Positions 26,810-36,634 are shown, counted from the first letter of the stretch. The stretch: 64,000 bases of DNA from Cohnella sp. GbtcB17 (GCF_019091135.1 NZ_JAGXJW010000042.1:1-64000); one strand, 5' to 3'. A program made the numbers and translations. Notes: generated by a model from the sequence alone, not told the origin.

Positions 26810-28612
26810 TTAATCCGCCAGCGGAATCCCGATGGCGACCTGGGTCTCCTTGCCGGGCTCGCTCTCGATCTCGATGCCGTATTCCGGCCCGTACATAAGC
26901 TTCAGCCGCTCGTGCACGCTCCGCAGCCCGAACGAGCTCTCGCGCTGCTCCGGATAGTCGAGCTCGGCCCGGATCTGCCGGAGCCGGTCGGGGTCGATCG
27001 ACTTGCCGTTGTTGGTCACCGTGATCTGCAGCATCCCCTCCGCCGCGCCGACCTCGATCGCGATGCGGTTGTCGGTGCGGTCGTTTTCCATGCCGTGCAC
27101 GATATAGTTTTCGACGATCGGCTGCAGCAGCATCTTCGGAATCACGACCGAAGCGTACGCAGGCGAACAGTCGATCGAATACGAGATGCGGTCCTTGAAC
27201 CGGATGCGGAAAAGCTCGAGGTACAGCCGGCACGTCTCCAGCTCCTCGCCGAGCGTGCAGTCAGGGCCCGTCCGGACCGAGTTGCGGAACAGCGCGGCCA
27301 AGCTGTAGATCATCTCGCCGACGTCGCCCGCCCCCTGGGACATCGCCCGCATCCGGATCACTTCCAGCGTGTTGTACAGGAAATGCGGATTGATCCGCGC
27401 CTGAAGCGCGGCCAGCTCGGTCTGCTTGAGCTTGATCTCGGACTTGTATTCCCGGTCGATCGTCCGGTTCAGTTCCTCCACCATCTCGTTAAAGCTCCGG
27501 GAGATCTGCCCCAGCTCGTCCTCGCGCGCATCCTGCAGACGGACGCTGAGGTCGCCGCTCTCGACCTTCTTCATGAAGCGGACGATCTTGTTGGTTCGCT
27601 TCGCGATATTGACGATGAGCAGGGACGGGATCAGAACCGCGAACGCGATGCAGACGGCGCCGATGAGCACGATCGCCCGCTTGAGCCCGGCGTAGGCCTC
27701 CGCGATCTCTCTTTTCGGCGCGATGCCGACGACCGTGTAGCCCGCGGCGTTTTGCGTCAGACGCGAGATATAGGCCGGCTCCCCCACGTTGCCCGTGTCC
27801 TCGGAGTCGTTGATCTGCTCCATATACGGATACGTTTGCCCGTAATAGTCGCCCGACGAGTCGAACATGACGTCTCCGTTGGGGGTCAGGACGAGGATCG
27901 TTCCTTTAAAGGGAGACGACGCCCGCAGCAGCGCCTGGCGGATCATCTCGGAGTCGAAGTACACGAGGAGCTGACCGACATTCTTCAGCGTCGTCCGGTC
28001 GTTGATCTGCGCCCGCATCGAGTACAGCCGCGTATCCCACTGATCGATCGCCTTCCGGATCCACACGTTCGGCGTTCCGGCGTTCGGCCCTTCCAGCGAC
28101 ATAATATCCGGGATGTAAGAGCGGGATGCGTTCGTCCGGTACAGCTTCGGGTTGCCCGCGTATTTGTAGGCGTACATCAGCTGCTCGTCCGCGCTGTAGA
28201 GGATCAGGTTGCGGATGTCGGCATCGGTGCCGAGCTTGTTGCCGAAGTATTCGAGCGCATTGGCCGCGCTGGCGCTGCCGTTGGCGTAATTTTCGCCGAG
28301 CGTATATTGAATGTACTCCTGGTACGAATGCCGCAGCAGGTACGAGACATTGTCCGCCAGCAGGTTGTTGCGGTACATATCCTGTACGACGTTCTGCACC
28401 CATTCGTACTTCGTCTCCATGTACAGATTGACGCGGTCCATCGCGTCGCGCTGGTCGTTCAGCTGGCTTCGCACGATGGAGGCCGAGCTGGAATGGAACA
28501 AAAAATAAGAAAACGCAATGATCGTCAGATTGACGATCACGGCGAAGACGAGGATGACTTTTACGAACAGATTGTTTTGAAAATAGTTCCTGTAAACCTT
28601 TTTGACTCCCAC
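26810..28612 (-). CDS. Sensor histidine kinase (YesM family)
   Basis: Membrane sensor kinase of 600 residues. Helix 1 is at about residues 18-40, a large extracellular Cache-like domain spans about 41-310, helix 2 is at 312-334, then HAMP, and the His_kinase domain with phosphoacceptor H410 in ARINPHFLYNTLE. The HATPase domain has IVENYIVHGM and FGLRSVHERL. The GTG start at 28612 was chosen because GGGGGA lies nine bases upstream and a TATAAT hexamer overlaps the alternative ATG at 28651, which makes that ATG part of the promoter. The gene is followed by its YesN-type regulator. Sensing of a mannose-rich glycan is inferred from context. Confidence 0.9.
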   Translation of the reverse strand: MGVKKVYRNYFQNNLFVKVILVFAVIVNLTIIAFSYFLFHSSSASIVRSQLNDQRDAMDRVNLYMETKYEWVQNVVQDMYRNNLLADNVSYLLRHSYQEYIQYTLGENYANGSASAANALEYFGNKLGTDADIRNLILYSADEQLMYAYKYAGNPKLYRTNASRSYIPDIMSLEGPNAGTPNVWIRKAIDQWDTRLYSMRAQINDRTTLKNVGQLLVYFDSEMIRQALLRASSPFKGTILVLTPNGDVMFDSSGDYYGQTYPYMEQINDSEDTGNVGEPAYISRLTQNAAGYTVVGIAPKREIAEAYAGLKRAIVLIGAVCIAFAVLIPSLLIVNIAKRTNKIVRFMKKVESGDLSVRLQDAREDELGQISRSFNEMVEELNRTIDREYKSEIKLKQTELAALQARINPHFLYNTLEVIRMRAMSQGAGDVGEMIYSLAALFRNSVRTGPDCTLGEELETCRLYLELFRIRFKDRISYSIDCSPAYASVVIPKMLLQPIVENYIVHGMENDRTDNRIAIEVGAAEGMLQITVTNNGKSIDPDRLRQIRAELDYPEQRESSFGLRSVHERLKLMYGPEYGIEIESEPGKETQVAIGIPLAD

Positions 28613-28649
28613 TTCGAACGATCCCCCGCAGTCTGGATGAACGGCTTTC

Positions 28650-28655
28650 ATTATA
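28650..28655 (-). promoter_or_regulatory. -10 box for the YesM-YesN pair
   Basis: Minus-strand TATAAT about 38 bases before the GTG start and about 25 bases before the ribosome-binding site; the -35 (TTCTCG with 18 bp spacing) is weak. It lies just beyond the eno terminator. Confidence 0.5.
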
Positions 28656-28678
28656 GCATGAAACGAACGATTCCCGAG

Positions 28679-28730
28679 AAAACAAAAGATCCCCGAGAAA
28701 CGGCCGTAAAGGCAGCGTTCCCCGGGGATC
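28679..28730 (-). terminator. Terminator after eno
   Basis: GATCCCCG and CGGGGATC pair across a long loop containing a second small stem, followed by TTTTGTTTT on the minus strand. It ends the glycolytic transcript. Confidence 0.8.
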
Positions 28731-28774
28731 GTCCGGTCATGCTATGCGATGGGCCGCGGCGGGCGGCGCCGGGC

Positions 28775-30067
28775 TTACTTGAACTTTTTCAGGTTGTAGA
28801 ACGCCTTCTTGCCCGCGTATACGGCGGAGCCTGCCAGGCGGTCTTCGATGCGGAGCAGTTGGTTGTACTTCGCAACGCGGTCCGTACGGGACGGCGCGCC
28901 CGTCTTGATCTGGCCGGCGTTGGTCGCAACCGCGATGTCGGCGATCGTGCTGTCCTCGGACTCGCCGGAACGGTGCGAGATGACGGCCGTGTAGCCGGCA
29001 GTCTTCGCCATTTCGATCGCTTCGAACGTCTCGGTCAGGGAGCCGATTTGGTTGACCTTGACGAGGATCGAGTTGCCGACACCTTGGTCGATGCCGGAGG
29101 ACAGGCGCTCGGTGTTGGTGACGAACAGATCGTCGCCGACGAGCTGGATCTTGTCGCCGAGCTTCTCGGTCAGCAGCTTCCAGCCTTCCCAGTCGTCTTC
29201 GGAGCAGCCGTCTTCGATCGTGATGAGCGGATACTTGTCAACCCAGCTGGCGAGCAGGTCGACGAACTCGGCGGACGTGTAGGATTTGCCCTCGCCCTCG
29301 AGGTGGTACTTGCCGTCCTTGTAGAACTCGGTGGAAGCGACGTCCATGCCCAGGAATACGTCTTCGCCCGGCTTGTAGCCTGCCTTCTCGATGGCTTCGA
29401 TGATCGTGGACAGCGCTTCTTCGTTGGAGCCGAAGTTCGGAGCGAAGCCGCCTTCGTCGCCGACTGCGGTGTTCAGGCCCTTGGCCTTGAGCACGCTCTT
29501 CAGCGCGTGGAAGATCTCGGCGCCCGTGCGGAGCGCTTCCTTGAACGTCGGCGCGCCGACCGGCAGCACCATGAACTCTTGTACGTCGACGTTGTTGTCG
29601 GCGTGCGCGCCGCCGTTGACGATGTTCATCATCGGCACGGGCAGCGTCTTGGCATTGAAGCCGCCGAGGTATGCGTAGATCGGCAGGTCCAGCGCGTCTG
29701 CGGCAGCGCGCGCGACGGCGATGGAGACGGCCAGGATCGCGTTGGCGCCCAGCTTCGCCTTGTTCGGCGTGCCGTCGAGCTCGATCATCTTGCGGTCGAT
29801 CGCAACTTGATCGAGCGCGTCGTAGCCGATGATCTCGGGTGCGATGATGGAGTTGACGTTGTCGACGGCCTTCTCGACACCCTTGCCGAGGTAGCGGTCC
29901 TTGTCGCCGTCGCGAAGCTCGACAGCTTCGTAAGCGCCGGTGGATGCGCCGGACGGTACGATGGCGCTGCCGAACGCGCCGGATTCGAGGCGGACTTCAA
30001 CTTCAACCGTCGGGTTGCCGCGGGAGTCCAGTACTTCGCGTGCATAGACGTCAGAGATAATCGTCAT
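28775..30067 (-). CDS. eno: Enolase
   Basis: Interconverts 2-phosphoglycerate and phosphoenolpyruvate; Mg-dependent cytoplasmic enzyme and, in many bacteria, an RNA degradosome partner. The 430-residue product is full length, with SRGNPTVEVEV near the start, the catalytic GDEGGFAPNF segment, the metal-site regions ITIEDGCSEDDW and DDLFVTN, and the signature ILVKVNQIGSLTE with the catalytic lysine. AAGGAG lies 12 bases before ATG. It is the last gene of the glycolytic cluster and is separated from gpmI by about 690 bases of repeats, so it may have its own promoter as well as read-through. Confidence 0.98.
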   Translation of the reverse strand: MTIISDVYAREVLDSRGNPTVEVEVRLESGAFGSAIVPSGASTGAYEAVELRDGDKDRYLGKGVEKAVDNVNSIIAPEIIGYDALDQVAIDRKMIELDGTPNKAKLGANAILAVSIAVARAAADALDLPIYAYLGGFNAKTLPVPMMNIVNGGAHADNNVDVQEFMVLPVGAPTFKEALRTGAEIFHALKSVLKAKGLNTAVGDEGGFAPNFGSNEEALSTIIEAIEKAGYKPGEDVFLGMDVASTEFYKDGKYHLEGEGKSYTSAEFVDLLASWVDKYPLITIEDGCSEDDWEGWKLLTEKLGDKIQLVGDDLFVTNTERLSSGIDQGVGNSILVKVNQIGSLTETFEAIEMAKTAGYTAVISHRSGESEDSTIADIAVATNAGQIKTGAPSRTDRVAKYNQLLRIEDRLAGSAVYAGKKAFYNLKKFK

Positions 30068-30148
30068 TGTGAGGGAACACTCCTTAAATGGTTTAGTTGT
30101 AGGTTGTTGCGCAGCCGGTTTGAGTTCGTCTGCGCGCTGGAGCTCGGT

Positions 30149-30303
30149 TACGAGCCGAAGCTCGGGCGAGAGCCAGAGCCCGGGCGAGTGCGAAGCTAGG
30201 GCGGGAGCGAAGCTAGGGCGAGTGCGAAACTCGGGCGAGTGCGAAACTCGGGCGAGTGCGAAGCTCGGGCGAGTGCGAAGCTCGGGCGAGTGCGAAGCTC
30301 GGC
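30149..30303. repeat. 17 bp tandem repeat upstream of eno
   Basis: Unit GCGAGTGCGAAGCTCGG starts at 30184, 30201, 30218, 30235, 30252, 30269 and 30286 (17 bp steps), with degenerate copies back to 30149. It is GC-rich, and a shifted version is partly self-complementary (GAAGCTCGGGCGAG). It lies about 85-235 bases upstream of the eno start, in the leader direction. Confidence 0.85.
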
Positions 30304-30351
30304 TTCAGGCGAACAATGGCTAACCGCGCGAGCGGGGCGCTTCTGCTGGCG

Positions 30352-30540
30352 AAATAGTTGTCAATAGGCAGTTAATTGCGCCTTAGTATGCCGAATGGAG
30401 ACAAATAGTTGCCAAAAGGCAGCTATTTCCGTTGTTTCTGGACGATTGCCTCGGTTTGACGCAAATTAAATGCTTTTTAACCGTTAATTCGCACGAATAC
30501 GCCCGACAGGAGCGATTAGCTGCCGAAACGCAGCTATTTT
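30352..30540. repeat. Palindromic repeats, AAATAGCTGCC family
   Basis: Palindromes of about 26 nt with arms AAATAG(T/C)TGCC and GGCAGCTATTT: copy 1 at about 30353, copy 2 at 30404 (51 bp later), a degenerate A/T-rich hairpin near 30463 and copy 4 at about 30515. They lie between gpmI and eno. The following stretch 30541-30761 holds no recognisable feature apart from a GC-rich hairpin without a T-run at 30731-30751. Confidence 0.75.
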
Positions 30541-30761
30541 CAGCGGACTGGAGACCAGTCGCAGCCAATACGCCTCTCCGCCCTCAAGCTTCGCCGCGCG
30601 GCGCCGGAATTCCTGCCGACGCCCGACATCGATCTTGAACCGGGAGAACGGCGTGCGCTCGGATGCGGCGAATTCCCGCTATCCGCCCGCCGCCGTTCAT
30701 CGAGCCTGCGCGGTCGGCGCGGACATGGAGCGGCGGCCTGAAGCCGCCGCCTCCCGCAAGC

Positions 30762-32309
30762 TTACTCGCCCAGCGGCGCGAGCAGCGTGCGGCCGGTCAT
30801 CTCGGCCGGCTGCGGCAGCTCGAGCAGCGTCAGCAGCGTCGGCGCTACGTCGGCGAGCATGCCGCCGTCGCGCACGGTCACGCCGTGCTTCGTCACGATG
30901 CACGGAACCGGGTTGGTCGTGTGCGCCGTGAACGGGCGGCCCGCATCGTCGATAACCATGTCGGCGTTGCCGTGGTCCGCGATGATGACGGCGACGCCGC
31001 CCTTCGCGAGGATCGCGTCGACGACGCGGCCGAGGCACGCGTCCGTCGCTTCGACGGCTTTGATCGTCGGCTCCAGCATGCCGGAGTGGCCGACCATGTC
31101 CGGGTTCGCGAAGTTCAGGATGATCGCGTCATGCTTCTCCGACTCGATCTCCTTCACCGCCGCGTCCGCAACCTCATAGGCGCTCATCTCCGGCTGCAGG
31201 TCGTAGGTCGCGACCTTCGGCGAGTTGATCAGCACGCGCGTCTCGCCCGGCAGTTGTAGATCGCGTCCGCCGCTGAAGAAAAACGTGACGTGCGGGTACT
31301 TCTCGGTCTCGGCGATGCGCAGCTGCGTCTTGCCCTGCTGCACGAGCACCTCGCCAAGCGTGTTGTCGAGCTCCTTGGGCTTGTACGCGACGAACCCGCC
31401 GACCGTTTCGCTGAACAGCGTCAAGCAGACGAAGTACAGGCCGACCGGACGTCCTTCGCCGCGCTCGAAGCCGCGGAAGTCCTCGTTCGTGAATACGTTG
31501 GACAGCTGAATCGCGCGGTCCGGGCGGAAGTTGAAGAACACGACCGCGTCGTTCGACTCGACCAGGCCGACAGGCTTGCCGTCGGCGCCGACGATGACGG
31601 TCGGCAGTACGAACTCGTCGTACACCGACGCTTCGTACGAAGCCTTGACCGCCGCGATCGGGTCGACCGCCGTCGGACCGTCGCCGTACACCATCGCGCG
31701 GTAGGACTTCTCGACGCGATCCCACCGCTTGTCGCGGTCCATCGCGTAGTAACGCCCTTGCACGGTGGCGATCTTGCCGACGCCGAGCTCTTCGATCTTG
31801 GCCTGCAGTTGGGTCAGGTAGCCGACCGCGCTGTCCGGCGCCACGTCGCGCCCGTCCAGGAACGCATGAATATATACGTCGTTCAGGCCTTCGCGCTTCG
31901 CCAGTTCAAGCAGCGCGAACAAATGCGCAATATGGCTGTGCACGCCGCCGTCCGACAGAAGGCCGTACAGATGCAGCTTTTTGCCGTTCGTCTTGGCATG
32001 GTTCACCGCGCCGAGCAGCGTCTCGTTGGCGAAAAAGTCGCCTTCGCGGATCGACTTGGTAATCCGGGTCAGGTCCTGATACACGATGCGGCCCGCGCCG
32101 ATGTTCAGGTGACCGACCTCGGAATTGCCCATTTGACCCTCGGGTAGGCCGACGGCCTCGCCTTGGGCGGTTAATTGCGTATGCGGGTAGGTCGCCCACA
32201 GACGGTCGAAGTTCGGCTTGTTCGCTTGGGCCACGGCGTTGCCGTGCGTCTCCTCGCGAAGGCCGAAGCCGTCCAGAATGATAAGCGCGACCGGCTTCGG
32301 TGCAGCCAT
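30762..32309 (-). CDS. gpmI: 2,3-bisphosphoglycerate-independent phosphoglycerate mutase
   Basis: Interconverts 3- and 2-phosphoglycerate in glycolysis; Mn-dependent alkaline-phosphatase-superfamily enzyme, pH-sensitive in sporulating bacilli. The product is 515 residues. It starts MAAPKPVALIILDGFG (metal-binding Asp) and has the catalytic serine in MGNSEVGHLNIGAGR and a second metal site in AVIIADHGNADMV. ATG 32309 follows the tpiA stop by one base, and GAGGGGG lies upstream within tpiA. It is part of the gapA-pgk-tpiA-gpmI run. Confidence 0.97.
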   Translation of the reverse strand: MAAPKPVALIILDGFGLREETHGNAVAQANKPNFDRLWATYPHTQLTAQGEAVGLPEGQMGNSEVGHLNIGAGRIVYQDLTRITKSIREGDFFANETLLGAVNHAKTNGKKLHLYGLLSDGGVHSHIAHLFALLELAKREGLNDVYIHAFLDGRDVAPDSAVGYLTQLQAKIEELGVGKIATVQGRYYAMDRDKRWDRVEKSYRAMVYGDGPTAVDPIAAVKASYEASVYDEFVLPTVIVGADGKPVGLVESNDAVVFFNFRPDRAIQLSNVFTNEDFRGFERGEGRPVGLYFVCLTLFSETVGGFVAYKPKELDNTLGEVLVQQGKTQLRIAETEKYPHVTFFFSGGRDLQLPGETRVLINSPKVATYDLQPEMSAYEVADAAVKEIESEKHDAIILNFANPDMVGHSGMLEPTIKAVEATDACLGRVVDAILAKGGVAVIIADHGNADMVIDDAGRPFTAHTTNPVPCIVTKHGVTVRDGGMLADVAPTLLTLLELPQPAEMTGRTLLAPLGE

Positions 32310-32310
32310 C

Positions 32311-33066
32311 TTACTTCGCCCCCTCGACCAGGGCGATGAAGGAAGCCGGCTCCAGGCTGGCGCCGCCGACGAGCGCACCGTCGATATCGGATTCGCCCAT
32401 GTACTCGGCGACATTGTTCGGCTTCACGCTGCCGCCGTATTGAATGCGGACCTTGCCGGCTACTTCAGCGCCGAAAAGTCCTTCAACGACGCCGCGGATC
32501 GCCTTGATCGCGTCGTTCGCATCCGTCGCCGTCGAAGACTTGCCCGTGCCGATCGCCCAGATCGGCTCGTAAGCGATGACGACCTGCGCCGCTTGCTCGG
32601 CGGTCAGGCCGGCCAGCGCCGCCGTCGTCTGTACGCGGTTGACTTCGTCGGTCTTGCCGGCTTCGCGCTCTTCGAGCTTCTCGCCGACGCAGACGATCGG
32701 AGTCAAGCCGTGCTTGAACGCCGCATGCGTCTTCTTGTTGACCGTCTCGTCGGTCTCTGCGAAGTACTGCCGGCGCTCGGAGTGACCGATGATGACGTAG
32801 TCGACGCCGAGGTCCTTCAGGAAGACGCCGCTGATTTCGCCGGTGAAGGCGCCGTTGTCTTCGAAGTGCATGTTTTGCGCGCCGACCTTGATCGACGTGC
32901 CTTTAACCGCCTCGACGAGCGCCGGCAGTGCCGTGAACGGCGCACAGACGACGGTCTCGACGCCTGCGACTTCCGCCTTGCCTTTTACTTCGGACACGAA
33001 CGCGGTCGCTTCGGAGACGGTCTTGAACATTTTCCAGTTGCCTGCAATGATCGGAGTTCTGCTCAT
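32311..33066 (-). CDS. tpiA: Triosephosphate isomerase
   Basis: Interconverts dihydroxyacetone phosphate and glyceraldehyde 3-phosphate. The 251-residue TIM barrel shows the substrate lysine in IAGNWKM, the catalytic histidine in IIGHSERR, and the catalytic glutamate in AYEPIWAIGTG; the phosphate loop is IQYGGSVKP. It lies 10 bases after pgk and ends one base before gpmI, so translation is probably coupled across the cluster. Confidence 0.98.
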   Translation of the reverse strand: MSRTPIIAGNWKMFKTVSEATAFVSEVKGKAEVAGVETVVCAPFTALPALVEAVKGTSIKVGAQNMHFEDNGAFTGEISGVFLKDLGVDYVIIGHSERRQYFAETDETVNKKTHAAFKHGLTPIVCVGEKLEEREAGKTDEVNRVQTTAALAGLTAEQAAQVVIAYEPIWAIGTGKSSTATDANDAIKAIRGVVEGLFGAEVAGKVRIQYGGSVKPNNVAEYMGESDIDGALVGGASLEPASFIALVEGAK

Positions 33067-33076
33067 GGGTTCACCC

Positions 33077-34258
33077 TCACTTGTCGTTCAGGGCTACGAC
33101 ACCCGGAAGCGCCTTGCCCTCCATGAATTCGAGCGACGCGCCGCCGCCCGTGGAGATATGGTCCATCTTGTCTGCCAGCTTGAACTTCTCGGCTGCCGCA
33201 GCCGAGTCGCCGCCGCCGATGACGGTGTAAGCGGAAGTGTCCGCGCAAGCTTGCGCGACCGCGCGCGTGCCGTTCGAGAAGCCTTCTACTTCGAAGACGC
33301 CCATCGGCCCGTTCCACACGACCAGCTTGGAGTTCTTGATGACGTCCGCGTAGATCTCGCGGGTCTTCGGACCGATGTCGACGCCTTCCCAGTCGGGACG
33401 GATGCCGTCGATGTTCACGATCTCGATGTTCTTGTCGGACTTGAAGTCGTCGGAGATGACGAGGTCGACCGGCAGGTACAGCTTCTTGCCGAGCTGCTTC
33501 GCCTTTTCGACGAATTCCTTGACCTTCTCCAGCTTGGACTCGTCGAGCAGCGATTGGCCGATCTCGTAGCCCTGGGACTTGAAGAACGTGTAGGAGATGC
33601 CGCCGCCGATGATGATGTTGTCGGCGATCTCGATCATCTTGTCGATGACGTCGATCTTGTCCTTGACCTTGGAGCCGCCGACGATCGCCGTGAACGGGCG
33701 GTCCGGATCGTTAAGCGCCTTGCCCAGCACGTCAAGTTCCTTCTCCATCAGGAGACCGGATACGGCCGGCAGGTGGTGCGCGATGCCTTCGGTAGACGCA
33801 TGCGCGCGGTGAGCGGCGCCGAATGCGTCGTTGACGAACAGATCGGCCAGCGCCGCGAATTGCTTCGCGAGCTCGGGATCGTTCTTTTCCTCGCCCGGGT
33901 AGAAGCGGACGTTTTCAAGCAGCAGCACATCGCCGTTTTGCAGCGCGTCGACCTTGGCTTGAACGGCAGCGCCTACGGCTTCGTCGGCCTTGGCGACCGG
34001 CTTGCCGAGCAGCTCGGACAGGCGTGCGGCGACCGGCGTCAGGCGCAGTTCTTCTACGACTTCGCCCTTCGGACGGCCCAGGTGGCTCGCCAGGATAACC
34101 TTCGCGCCGTTCTCGATCAGGTATTTGACGGTAGGCAGCGTTTCGCGGATGCGCGTGTCGTCGGTGATCGCACCGTTCTCGAGCGGGACGTTGAAGTCGA
34201 CACGGACGAATACTTTCAGTCCGGATACATTCACGTCGCGGACACTCTTCTTGTTCAT
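33077..34258 (-). CDS. pgk: Phosphoglycerate kinase
   Basis: Transfers phosphate from 1,3-bisphosphoglycerate to ADP. The product is 393 residues: N-terminal substrate domain with VFVRVDFNVPLENG, ASHLGRPKG and the basic-patch residues, and C-terminal nucleotide domain with the GGGDSAAAAEKF motif. ATG 34258 was chosen because GGAGGG lies upstream and the product then has the standard length; the frame stays open 87 bases further. It lies after gapA with a hairpin in the gap. Confidence 0.98.
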   Translation of the reverse strand: MNKKSVRDVNVSGLKVFVRVDFNVPLENGAITDDTRIRETLPTVKYLIENGAKVILASHLGRPKGEVVEELRLTPVAARLSELLGKPVAKADEAVGAAVQAKVDALQNGDVLLLENVRFYPGEEKNDPELAKQFAALADLFVNDAFGAAHRAHASTEGIAHHLPAVSGLLMEKELDVLGKALNDPDRPFTAIVGGSKVKDKIDVIDKMIEIADNIIIGGGISYTFFKSQGYEIGQSLLDESKLEKVKEFVEKAKQLGKKLYLPVDLVISDDFKSDKNIEIVNIDGIRPDWEGVDIGPKTREIYADVIKNSKLVVWNGPMGVFEVEGFSNGTRAVAQACADTSAYTVIGGGDSAAAAEKFKLADKMDHISTGGGASLEFMEGKALPGVVALNDK

Positions 34259-34303
34259 AAGGCTGACTCTCCCTCCGAATTCTGGTAAGGCCCGTACGGA
34301 CGG

Positions 34304-34330
34304 AAAGAGGAGCGCTCGCGTCTCCTCTTT
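34304..34330 (-). other. Stem-loop between gapA and pgk
   Basis: AAAGAGGAG and CTCCTCTTT form a perfect 9 bp stem around a 9-base loop, with no T-run after it. It may protect the gapA mRNA 3' end or act as a processing site within the operon. Confidence 0.5.
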
Positions 34331-34359
34331 GCCGTGTTCATGCATCTATGGAGTAATTC

Positions 34360-35367
<1,008 letters not shown>

Positions 35368-35446
35368 TGATAGTTCCTCCTTGGGTTTTGAAAATAAGAT
35401 TTGATCTATGTCAGGCGCACGGAGCGCCGAGACCACTTGTTCTGCC

Positions 35447-35470
35447 GGACCGGGAGCTGCGTCCCGGTCC
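35447..35470 (-). other. Stable stem-loop between cggR and gapA
   Basis: GGACCGGGA and TCCCGGTCC form a 9 bp GC-rich stem with a 6-base loop; a second GC-rich hairpin lies next to it at the cggR end. There is no T-run. In Bacillus subtilis the cggR-gapA message is cut between the two genes and a downstream stem stabilises gapA; this stem is in the matching place. Confidence 0.55.
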
Positions 35471-35490
35471 TTGGGGTGCCGGCGTCAGCG

Positions 35491-36519
35491 TCAGCCGCCG
35501 GCATGCTTCAGCGCTTCTTCGGCGGCCGCCTCGTCGGTGACGAGCACGTCGTCGTGTCCGAAGCGCATGACCGCGGCGATCGCCTCGCCCTTGCTGCGTC
35601 CGCCGGCGATGCCGATGACCGATTCGGCCGCCTCGATGTCCTCGAGGCGGAGACCGGCGGTCGCCATGCGGTGCACGACGGCGCCCTCCCGGTCGAAGTA
35701 ATAGCCGAACGCCTCCGCGAGCGCGCCGTCGCGCAGAATCTCCTGCACGGTGCCCGCGTCCAGCTTGCGCCGGCGGGCCATGGCGCTAGCGTCCCCGATG
35801 CCGTGGACCACGATACGCGCGCTGCGGATCATGTCTACGACTTCCCGCACGTTCGGCTCCTGCATGATCGTCTGATAGGCGTCCTCGCTCAGATGATCCG
35901 GCACGTGCAGCATCCGGTACCGCGCGCCCGTCCGCTTGGCAAGCTCCGAGGCGATCGTGTTGGCCTGGTAGTCCACGCTCTCGCCGAGACCGCCGCGCGC
36001 CGGCACGAACCAGTTGTCGCGCAGCGGCGACGGCACCGAGAACTGCGAGGCCATGCGCGCCATCGTCGTGCCGCCCATGACGGCGACGACGTCGCCGGGA
36101 CCGATGATGCGGCGCAGCACCTTGCTGCCCGCGCGGCCCAGTTCGCGCTTGGCCTCTTCGGAGACGTCGGAGTCGCCGGGGACGACGACCGCCTGCTTCA
36201 GGCCGAACCGCTTGCGAAGCGCCGCCTCCAGCTCGGACAGCCCGAACAGCTCCCGTACCATCGGCTCCATCTCGTCCAGCAGGCGGCGCCCCCGGTCGGT
36301 CAGACTGACGCCCGTCGTCCCCGCTTCGATGAGGCCTTGCGAGCGGAGCAAGTCGAGCTCCGCTCGCAGCGTGCGCTCCGTCAGCTCGAGGCTGGCCGCC
36401 AGCGTTCGCCTGCCGCCGGTCCCCGTGACCCCGATGCGGCGCAGAATGTCGTAGCGCTTTTGCAGCACCTGCATGATGTCGGGTACGAGCTTTTTTTGCA
36501 TTTCAAGAATGTTCCGCAT
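35491..36519 (-). CDS. cggR: Central glycolytic genes regulator (SorC/DeoR-type repressor)
   Basis: Represses the gapA operon; fructose-1,6-bisphosphate releases it. The 342-residue product has an N-terminal winged-helix DNA-binding domain (about 20-90, with LELTERTLRAELDLLRSQG) and a C-terminal sugar-phosphate-binding domain of the SorC family (VMGGTTMARMA, GIGDASAMARRR). GGGAGAG lies ten bases before ATG. The CggR operator and promoter are recognisable 60-140 bases upstream, so it is autoregulated. gapA follows at 123 bases. Confidence 0.95.
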   Translation of the reverse strand: MRNILEMQKKLVPDIMQVLQKRYDILRRIGVTGTGGRRTLAASLELTERTLRAELDLLRSQGLIEAGTTGVSLTDRGRRLLDEMEPMVRELFGLSELEAALRKRFGLKQAVVVPGDSDVSEEAKRELGRAGSKVLRRIIGPGDVVAVMGGTTMARMASQFSVPSPLRDNWFVPARGGLGESVDYQANTIASELAKRTGARYRMLHVPDHLSEDAYQTIMQEPNVREVVDMIRSARIVVHGIGDASAMARRRKLDAGTVQEILRDGALAEAFGYYFDREGAVVHRMATAGLRLEDIEAAESVIGIAGGRSKGEAIAAVMRFGHDDVLVTDEAAAEEALKHAGG

Positions 36520-36582
36520 CCTCTACCGTCTCTCCCTTGAATGCCGGATGAATATGGCCGGAATGCGACGGGGAATCACGGT

Positions 36583-36623
36583 GTGGGACCAATTACGTCC
36601 CACTGTGACATTTTAAGTCCCAC
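36583..36623 (-). promoter_or_regulatory. CggR operator
   Basis: On the minus strand: GGGAC-N6-TGTC, four bases, then GGGAC-N6-GGTC, the same tandem layout as the B. subtilis CggR operator with one change in the last half-site. The second half also forms a perfect GTGGGAC/GTCCCAC inverted repeat. It lies immediately downstream of the predicted transcription start. Confidence 0.85.
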
Positions 36624-36634
36624 TTCCTGTTTTT

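Noticed and set aside
3409..28678. Prophage or integrative element
   Set aside because: No integrase, phage structural gene, transposase, direct-repeat boundary or tRNA-associated attachment site was found in this block.
30069..30323. Small protein upstream of eno encoded by the 17 bp repeat
   Set aside because: Low-complexity frame with no ribosome-binding site; repeat DNA explains it.
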